The notes under the pieces are model-generated. The model saw nothing but the letters and a program-made list of their open reading frames with translations, was not told the DNA's origin and ran no database searches. The position numbers were made by a program, and so were the translations under genes. Below are positions 7,821 to 11,916 of a DNA stretch of 11,916 nt, one piece after another. Positions within the stretch are counted from its first letter, which is position 1. Each line of letters starts with the position of its first letter. Source of the DNA: Bacillota bacterium (GTDB lineage Bacteria > Bacillota > Clostridia > Saccharofermentanales > Fastidiosipilaceae); NCBI GenBank assembly GCA_023420715.1, contig JAEZVR010000045.1:1-11916 (forward strand). The letters are read 5' to 3'.

Positions 7821-7821
7821 T

Positions 7822-8649
7822 ATGGCTGGATATCTCAAAACATTCTGGGATGGTATTACCAACGAAAATCCCAGTTTTAAATTGGTGTTGGGTACATGTC
7901 CAACCTTAGCTGTTACCACCAGTGCCATCAATGGTGTTGGGATGGGCTTGTCGACAATGGCTGTGCTCACCTGCTCTAATTTGGTTATTTCTCTTTTGCG
8001 CAAATTCATACCGGATAAAGTGCGTATCCCTGCTTTTATCACGGTGATTGCGAGTTTTGTGACCATTGTTCAGATGATGTTAAAAGCCTATGTGCCTTCT
8101 TTAGATAAGGCGCTTGGGATCTACATCCCGCTCATTGTCGTCAATTGTATTATCCTGGCACGGGCCGAGTCTTTTGCTTCTAAGCAGACGGTTGGTTTAT
8201 CGATTTTTGACGGCTTAGGCATGGGTATCGGTTTTACCATTGCGTTGACCCTCATTGGTGCATTTCGAGAAATTTTAGGTAATGGTTCGGTTTTTGGTTT
8301 TCAGTTATATGGTGAACAAAATGTATTTGGCTCACCTGCCTTGGCCACTGTTCCGCCAATGCTGATGATGATTTTGCCGCCAGGTGGCTTTATTGCTTAT
8401 GGTCTTATTATGGCCTGGGCAAATAAGTTGAAGCTGCCCAAGGTGGATATGAAAAAACTGGTGGACTACGATTTGGAAAACGGCGCATGTGGGGCTTGTG
8501 GCGGATGCGCCAGTCAGACGGATGGCGCAGTTAGCGCTGAACCTGCAACTGGCATCATTCAAGAACCCGTCCAAGGGGGCGCAACGAGCAAAGATCACAT
8601 GGATATGTCGGATGTCCCTGTGGTCCAAAATGAGGAGGTCGAGCAATGA
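7822..8649 (+). CDS. rnfE: Rnf complex subunit E with cysteine-rich C-terminal tail
   Basis: RnfE is a polytopic membrane subunit, a paralogue of RnfA and homologue of NqrD. With the start at 7822 it has 275 residues. The in-frame ATG at 7777 lies inside rnfG and is unlikely, because a GGGGGC site sits just before 7822. Membrane-buried cysteines C26 (LGTCP) and C109 (VVNC) match those that, with the RnfA pair, hold an intramembrane [2Fe-2S] cluster. The membrane core ends at about residue 202. A hydrophilic tail of roughly 70 residues follows, containing ENGACGACGGCAS, a CxxCxxC motif at C223, C226 and C229, then acidic disordered sequence. Many RnfE proteins are only about 200-230 residues long. 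The tail could bind metal or a cluster, but this is inference. It overlaps rnfA by four bases (ATGA). Confidence 0.95.
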   Translation: MAGYLKTFWDGITNENPSFKLVLGTCPTLAVTTSAINGVGMGLSTMAVLTCSNLVISLLRKFIPDKVRIPAFITVIASFVTIVQMMLKAYVPSLDKALGIYIPLIVVNCIILARAESFASKQTVGLSIFDGLGMGIGFTIALTLIGAFREILGNGSVFGFQLYGEQNVFGSPALATVPPMLMMILPPGGFIAYGLIMAWANKLKLPKVDMKKLVDYDLENGACGACGGCASQTDGAVSAEPATGIIQEPVQGGATSKDHMDMSDVPVVQNEEVEQ

Positions 8650-9233
8650 TCCAAGCCATTATAATTGCTTTTTTAACTTGTGTATTTTTGAATAATGTTA
8701 TTTTGGTCCAATTCTTAGGCATCTGCCCCTTCCTTGGCGTCTCTAAAAAACTGAATACGGCGGCAGGTATGGGTGTAGCAGTCATTGTTGTGATGGCGCT
8801 AGCTTCAGCAGTCACTTGGATTTTACAAATTGGTGTGCTCAATCCGCTTGGCATTGGTTTTATGCAGACCATCGCCTTTATTTTGATCATTGCCGCCCTG
8901 GTTCAGTTGGTCGAATTGATCATTAAGAAATTGAGTCAGCCATTGTACCAATCCTTGGGTGTGTATTTGCCGTTAATTACAACCAACTGTGCAGTTCTTG
9001 GGATTTGTTTGAACAATATGGTGGATTACCCAGATTCTTTTGGGATGGCATTGCTCTATGGGGTGATGACAGGGGTTGGTTTTGCCGTTGCCATTTGTCT
9101 ATTTGCGGGTATACGTGAGCGGCTCGAATTGGCCGATATTTCTCCATCATTAGAGGGCTTTCCGATTTCACTGATTTCGGCAGGATTGGTTTCTTTAACA
9201 TTTATGGCATTTAGCGGCTTTAAAATTGGCTAA
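8646..9233 (+). CDS. rnfA: Rnf complex subunit A, membrane core protein
   Basis: RnfA is a 195-residue integral membrane subunit, homologous to NqrE, with about six hydrophobic helices covering nearly the whole length. The family motif NNVILVQFLGICPFLGVS (16-33) contains C27, and TTNCAVLGI (112-120) contains C115. These two, together with the RnfE pair, are the expected ligands of the intramembrane [2Fe-2S] cluster. RnfA and RnfE have opposite topologies in the membrane. A GAGGAGG site seven bases before the ATG sits in the rnfE tail, and the ATGA overlap suggests coupled translation that would keep the two paralogues in equal amounts. Confidence 0.97.
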   Translation: MIQAIIIAFLTCVFLNNVILVQFLGICPFLGVSKKLNTAAGMGVAVIVVMALASAVTWILQIGVLNPLGIGFMQTIAFILIIAALVQLVELIIKKLSQPLYQSLGVYLPLITTNCAVLGICLNNMVDYPDSFGMALLYGVMTGVGFAVAICLFAGIRERLELADISPSLEGFPISLISAGLVSLTFMAFSGFKIG

Positions 9234-9245
9234 AGAGAGGACAAT

Positions 9246-10112
9246 ATGAATCCAATTTTGATCAATGTACTCATTTTTTTGGGTTTAGGCTTGGTTTTGG
9301 GCATTATTTTAACCATTGCCGCAAAACTTTTTGAAGTAAAAGTAGATCCACGGGTTGCCGCTGTACGTGAAGCGTTGCCAGGCGCCAATTGTGGTGCCTG
9401 TGGCGAAGTTGGCTGTGATAATTTTGCGGCTGCTGTGGTTTCTGGAGACCAGCCTGTGGATGGCTGCCGTGTGGGTGGTGCATCTTGTACAGCAGCTTTG
9501 GCGAGTATTATGGGCATTGAAGTGGATGCCAATGCCAAACCGCAGGTCGCTCGGGTCCGTTGCAAAGGCACCTGTGGTAAAAGTCAGGAAAAGTACCGCT
9601 ATGTTGGTATGAATGATTGTTTTGCAGCTGCACAGGTATTTGCAGGGCACAAAGCCTGTGGCTATGGCTGCTTGGGACACGGAAACTGCCAGCGGGCCTG
9701 TCCTTTTGATGCCATTGATTTGATCGACGGGGTTGCCGTTATTAATGAAGAGAAGTGCCAGGCCTGTACAAAATGTGTATCGGCTTGTCCTAAAAAATTG
9801 ATCGAGATGGTGGATAAGGACAAGCGATTTACGGTTGGCTGCCGTTCATCTGATAAGGGCGGGGAGGTTCGCAAATATTGCTCTGTTGGCTGTATTGGCT
9901 GTACAAAATGCGTTAAGGGCTGTCCGGTTGGTGCCATTAGTATGCAAGGTGCGCTTGCCTATATTGATTATAAAACCTGTATCAATTGTGGTGCTTGTGC
10001 AGAAGCATGTCCGACAGGTGCCATTTGGCGTTGTCCTGAAACCGGCCAGTTAGAAGTGATCCGAGATCAAGACATGACAGCAGAAGATTTGGTCGAAAAA
10101 ATGGCGATCTGA
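9246..10112 (+). CDS. rnfB: Rnf complex subunit B, multi-cluster ferredoxin-like protein
   Basis: RnfB accepts electrons from reduced ferredoxin and feeds them into the Rnf complex. The 288 residues start with one membrane anchor (4-27). The Fe-S domain has C49, C52, C57 and C74. Next comes a clostridial-type cysteine region (C106, C110, C125) and a ferredoxin-like set C138, C142, C148, C152P. Three more [4Fe-4S] motifs follow: C171-C174-C177-C181P, C216-C219-C222-C226P and C245-C248-C251-C255P. This gives at least five likely clusters and 27 cysteines, as in the long RnfB proteins of anaerobic Bacillota and unlike the shorter proteobacterial form. A GAGAGG site lies five bases before the ATG. 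It is the last gene of the operon and is followed by a strong terminator. Confidence 0.97.
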   Translation: MNPILINVLIFLGLGLVLGIILTIAAKLFEVKVDPRVAAVREALPGANCGACGEVGCDNFAAAVVSGDQPVDGCRVGGASCTAALASIMGIEVDANAKPQVARVRCKGTCGKSQEKYRYVGMNDCFAAAQVFAGHKACGYGCLGHGNCQRACPFDAIDLIDGVAVINEEKCQACTKCVSACPKKLIEMVDKDKRFTVGCRSSDKGGEVRKYCSVGCIGCTKCVKGCPVGAISMQGALAYIDYKTCINCGACAEACPTGAIWRCPETGQLEVIRDQDMTAEDLVEKMAI

Positions 10113-10124
10113 TCTAGATTGAAT

Positions 10125-10155
10125 AAAAAAGGGGGCAGGTTTTGCCCCCTTTTTT
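10125..10155 (+). terminator. Strong terminator at the end of the rnf operon
   Basis: GGGGGCA (10131-10137) pairs with TGCCCCC (10143-10149) over a five-base loop, followed by six T. Six A precede the stem, so it could also stop transcription from the other strand and the stem could extend by six A-T pairs. It begins 13 bases after the rnfB stop codon. Confidence 0.95.
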
Positions 10156-10157
10156 CG

Positions 10158-10166
10158 TGATAAGAT
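10158..10166 (+). promoter_or_regulatory. Possible extended -10 promoter of the amylase gene
   Basis: TGATAAGAT is a TGn extension followed by TAAGAT (4 of 6 to TATAAT), placed between the rnf terminator and the amylase ribosome site. It would give a leader of about 20 bases. The -35 region falls in the terminator and is poor. No convincing catabolite-repression operator is seen nearby. Confidence 0.3.
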
Positions 10167-10194
10167 ACAAATAGATTCTAGAGGAGGCTTGGGT

Positions 10195-11664
10195 ATGAAA
10201 AACGGGGTCATGATGCAATATTTTGAATGGTATTTGCCAGACGATGGCGAGCATTGGAATCGACTCAAGGCAGATGCCCAACACCTAGCCCAAAAAGGGG
10301 TTACCGCGGTTTGGATTCCTCCGGCGTGTAAAGGTACAGGATCAAATGATGTTGGGTATGGCGTCTATGATTTATATGATTTAGGTGAATATGATCAAAA
10401 GGGCACCGTTCGGACAAAATATGGTACGAAAGATACGTTGATTCAAGCGATCGCATCACTTCATGAAGCGGGTATTCAGGTATACGGCGATTGTGTACTC
10501 AATCATAAAGCAGGGGCAGATTATACAGAATTATTTTCGGCTGTGAAGGTTAATCCGGATAATCGGGAAGAAGCGATCAGTGAGCCCTACGATATTGAAG
10601 CCTGGACAGGGTTTGATTTTCCCGGTCGACAAGACCGTTCAATGTCCGATTTTAAGTGGCATTTTTATCATTTTACCGGTGTGGATTATGATGCAAAAGC
10701 AGACGAAAAAGGTATTTTCCGCATTGTGGGAGAAGGCAAGCATTGGTCCACAGATGTTTCAAGTGAGCATGGTAATTTTGATTATTTGATGAATGCAGAT
10801 ATCGATCACGATCATCCAGAGGTTGCCGAAGAATTAATTCATTGGGGGCATTGGTTTTGTCGGACCCTTCAGCTGGACGGTCTGCGCATGGATGCGGTGA
10901 AGCATATTAGTGCCGGATTTATGCAGCAATTTGCAGAAGCAATGCGCAGAGAATTTGGTGATTCATTTTATATGGTCGGTGAATATTGGCAGGGGGATAC
11001 AGCAGAAACGGGCCACTATATGGCTGAAATCGATTATGAAATGGATTTATTCGATGTCGCTTTGCATTTTAATTTTATGCGTGCATCCAAAGAAGGAGAG
11101 GCTTACGATTTGCGTACCCTCTTTGACCATACTGTTGTTCAGGAAAATCCAACACATGCTGTAACGTTCGTGGATAATCACGATAGCCAGCCCGGGCAAT
11201 CTTTGGAATCTTCGGTTCAAGATTGGTTTAAACCGGCCGCTTATGCTTTGATCTTGTTGCGTAAATCGGGCTATCCCTGTGTCTTTTATGGCGATTACTA
11301 TGGCACAGCAGATGGGAAGATTGCTTCTCACAAAGACGTTCTCGATCGTCTCTTTGAACTCAGACGAACCTATGCCTATGGCGATCAGGTGGATTATTTT
11401 GAACAACCGCAGACGATTGGCTGGGTTCGTTTGGGCACCTCAGAACATCCGCATGCCATGGCGGTGATTGTCACCACCTCTACCCAAGCTGAATCCCAAT
11501 ATATGCTTTTAGGTGATTTATATCAGGGGCGAACGTTTTATGATTATTTAGGTCATTGTGCTGAAACGATCACATTGGATGAAAAAGGAGGGGCTGATTT
11601 TCCAGTCAATCCTGGGTCTGTATCGTGCTGGGTTAGTCAAGATGGTGAAGGAATGCCTCATTAA
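10195..11664 (+). CDS. Alpha-amylase, GH13_5 type, predicted cytoplasmic
   Basis: This 489-residue enzyme should cleave internal alpha-1,4 bonds of starch-, glycogen- or maltodextrin-type glucans. It begins directly with the catalytic barrel (NGVMMQYFEWYLPDD, 3-17) and has no signal peptide, so it is predicted to act inside the cell on glycogen or imported maltodextrins. Conserved regions include GDCVLNHKAGAD (98-109, with the calcium-ligand Asn103), DGLRMDAVKH (228-237) with nucleophile D233, GEYW (262-265) with acid/base E263, and FVDNHD (325-330) with D330. Domain B lies at about 104-200 and contains ADIDHDHPEV (201-210), and a C-terminal beta domain follows about residue 395. The length matches liquefying Bacillus amylases without their signal peptide. 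The ATG at 10195 is preferred because GAGGAGG lies seven bases before it; the in-frame TTG two codons earlier is too close to that site. Confidence 0.93.
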   Translation: MKNGVMMQYFEWYLPDDGEHWNRLKADAQHLAQKGVTAVWIPPACKGTGSNDVGYGVYDLYDLGEYDQKGTVRTKYGTKDTLIQAIASLHEAGIQVYGDCVLNHKAGADYTELFSAVKVNPDNREEAISEPYDIEAWTGFDFPGRQDRSMSDFKWHFYHFTGVDYDAKADEKGIFRIVGEGKHWSTDVSSEHGNFDYLMNADIDHDHPEVAEELIHWGHWFCRTLQLDGLRMDAVKHISAGFMQQFAEAMRREFGDSFYMVGEYWQGDTAETGHYMAEIDYEMDLFDVALHFNFMRASKEGEAYDLRTLFDHTVVQENPTHAVTFVDNHDSQPGQSLESSVQDWFKPAAYALILLRKSGYPCVFYGDYYGTADGKIASHKDVLDRLFELRRTYAYGDQVDYFEQPQTIGWVRLGTSEHPHAMAVIVTTSTQAESQYMLLGDLYQGRTFYDYLGHCAETITLDEKGGADFPVNPGSVSCWVSQDGEGMPH

Positions 11665-11704
11665 AGCCCTAAAGATCAAATTAAAATTTCTCATCAGATG
11701 AAGC

Positions 11705-11732
11705 ATCACTGCCGCAAGGCAGTGATTTTTTA
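11705..11732 (+). terminator. Rho-independent terminator after the amylase gene
   Basis: ATCACTGCC (11705-11713) pairs perfectly with GGCAGTGAT (11718-11726) around a stable GCAA tetraloop, then TTTTTATTTATT follows. It lies 40 bases after the amylase stop codon. Confidence 0.92.
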
Positions 11733-11743
11733 TTTATTAAAAA

Positions 11744-11771
11744 TTTGTGAAAAATGCATAAAAAATATAAA
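11744..11771 (+). promoter_or_regulatory. Possible promoter for the gene beyond the right edge
   Basis: TTGTGA (11745-11750) and TATAAA (11766-11771) are 15 bases apart, slightly short of the ideal 17. Using TTTGTG as the -35 box gives 16. The region is very AT-rich and directly follows the amylase terminator. A transcript would start near 11778 and carry the structured leader described next. Confidence 0.4.
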
Positions 11772-11794
11772 CAAAACAGGCGATTAATTGGTCG

Positions 11795-11916
11795 ATTTGT
11801 AACTGCCGTTACAGAGAAACGGATCATGCTCGATACGATAAAACTATACATTAGCTGTTGGCTTTAGTTGGCAGTTGCGCAGATGCGCACTAAAGGGCAA
11901 CGTCAGTTTTGGAGGT
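11795..11916 (+). promoter_or_regulatory. Structured untranslated leader ending in a ribosome binding site
   Basis: No coding sequence is seen here. Several complementary segments are present. Hairpin A pairs TGTAAC (11798-11803) with GTTACA (11808-11813). Hairpin B pairs CCGTT (11806-11810) with AACGG (11818-11822), and A and B exclude each other. AACTGCC (11801-11807) is the exact complement of GGCAGTT (11870-11876), a third, long-range option. A long interrupted stem combines GTTG (11857-11860) with CAAC (11898-11901), CTTTAG (11862-11867) with CTAAAG (11890-11895), and TGCGC (11876-11880) with GCGCA (11885-11889). The window ends with GGAGGT (11911-11916), a strong ribosome site whose start codon lies just outside. 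No T-box sequence is seen and no known riboswitch class is recognised. A ribosomal-protein autoregulatory leader is one possibility. The function is unknown. Confidence 0.5.

Noticed and set aside
8332..8890. Two minus-strand frames of 104 and 111 residues across rnfE and rnfA.
   Set aside because: They overlap well-supported genes entirely and show no recognisable domain or ribosome site.
9309..9680. A 123-residue minus-strand frame opposite rnfB.
   Set aside because: It is the reverse of a cysteine-rich ferredoxin-like gene; such biased sequence often leaves long antisense frames.
10189..10191. An in-frame TTG as the amylase start codon.
   Set aside because: It lies one base after the GGAGG core, too close for initiation. 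The ATG at 10195 has ideal spacing and matches the family N-terminus.

Overview
The window looks like chromosomal DNA from an anaerobic Gram-positive bacterium of the Bacillota, most likely a clostridial or related lineage. The reasons are strong AGGAGG-type ribosome binding sites, short gaps between genes, U-tract hairpin terminators, a Na+/H+-type Rnf complex in the order rnfCDGEAB, a TcaA-like surface protein, and an ammonia-dependent asparagine synthetase. The species cannot be fixed from the sequence alone. There is no insertion sequence, phage gene, CRISPR array, tRNA or rRNA, and every main gene is intact.

Left part (1-3739): a small membrane protein of the 'small multi-drug export' family (25-495, minus strand) diverges from a 634-residue TcaA-like membrane-anchored protein (620-2524). 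Each has a possible extended -10 promoter in the 124-bp gap. A clear terminator (2533-2566) follows, then a cation diffusion facilitator (2594-3739) whose metal-site residues resemble manganese exporters and whose cytoplasmic domain appears duplicated.

Central part (3780-10155): asnA has its own promoter. No terminator is visible between it and the tightly packed rnfC-rnfD-rnfG-rnfE-rnfA-rnfB operon, which ends at a strong hairpin (10125-10155). The six products form a membrane ferredoxin:NAD+ oxidoreductase. RnfB and RnfC carry the iron-sulfur clusters and the flavin/NAD site. RnfG and RnfD carry covalently bound FMN. RnfA and RnfE form the membrane core with paired cysteines. Electron transfer from reduced ferredoxin to NAD+ drives export of Na+ or H+. 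RnfE has an unusual C-terminal tail with a CxxCxxC motif.

Right part (10158-11916): a GH13_5-type alpha-amylase without a signal peptide (10195-11664) ends at a GCAA-loop terminator. The last ~185 bases contain no gene. They hold a probable promoter and a structured leader with mutually exclusive hairpins, and end in a GGAGGT ribosome binding site for a gene just outside the window.

Most of the content is well-known housekeeping and energy metabolism. The leader RNA at the right edge, the RnfE cysteine tail, and the TcaA-like protein lacking the usual zinc ribbon are the points most worth a second look. No clearly new multi-gene system is visible.
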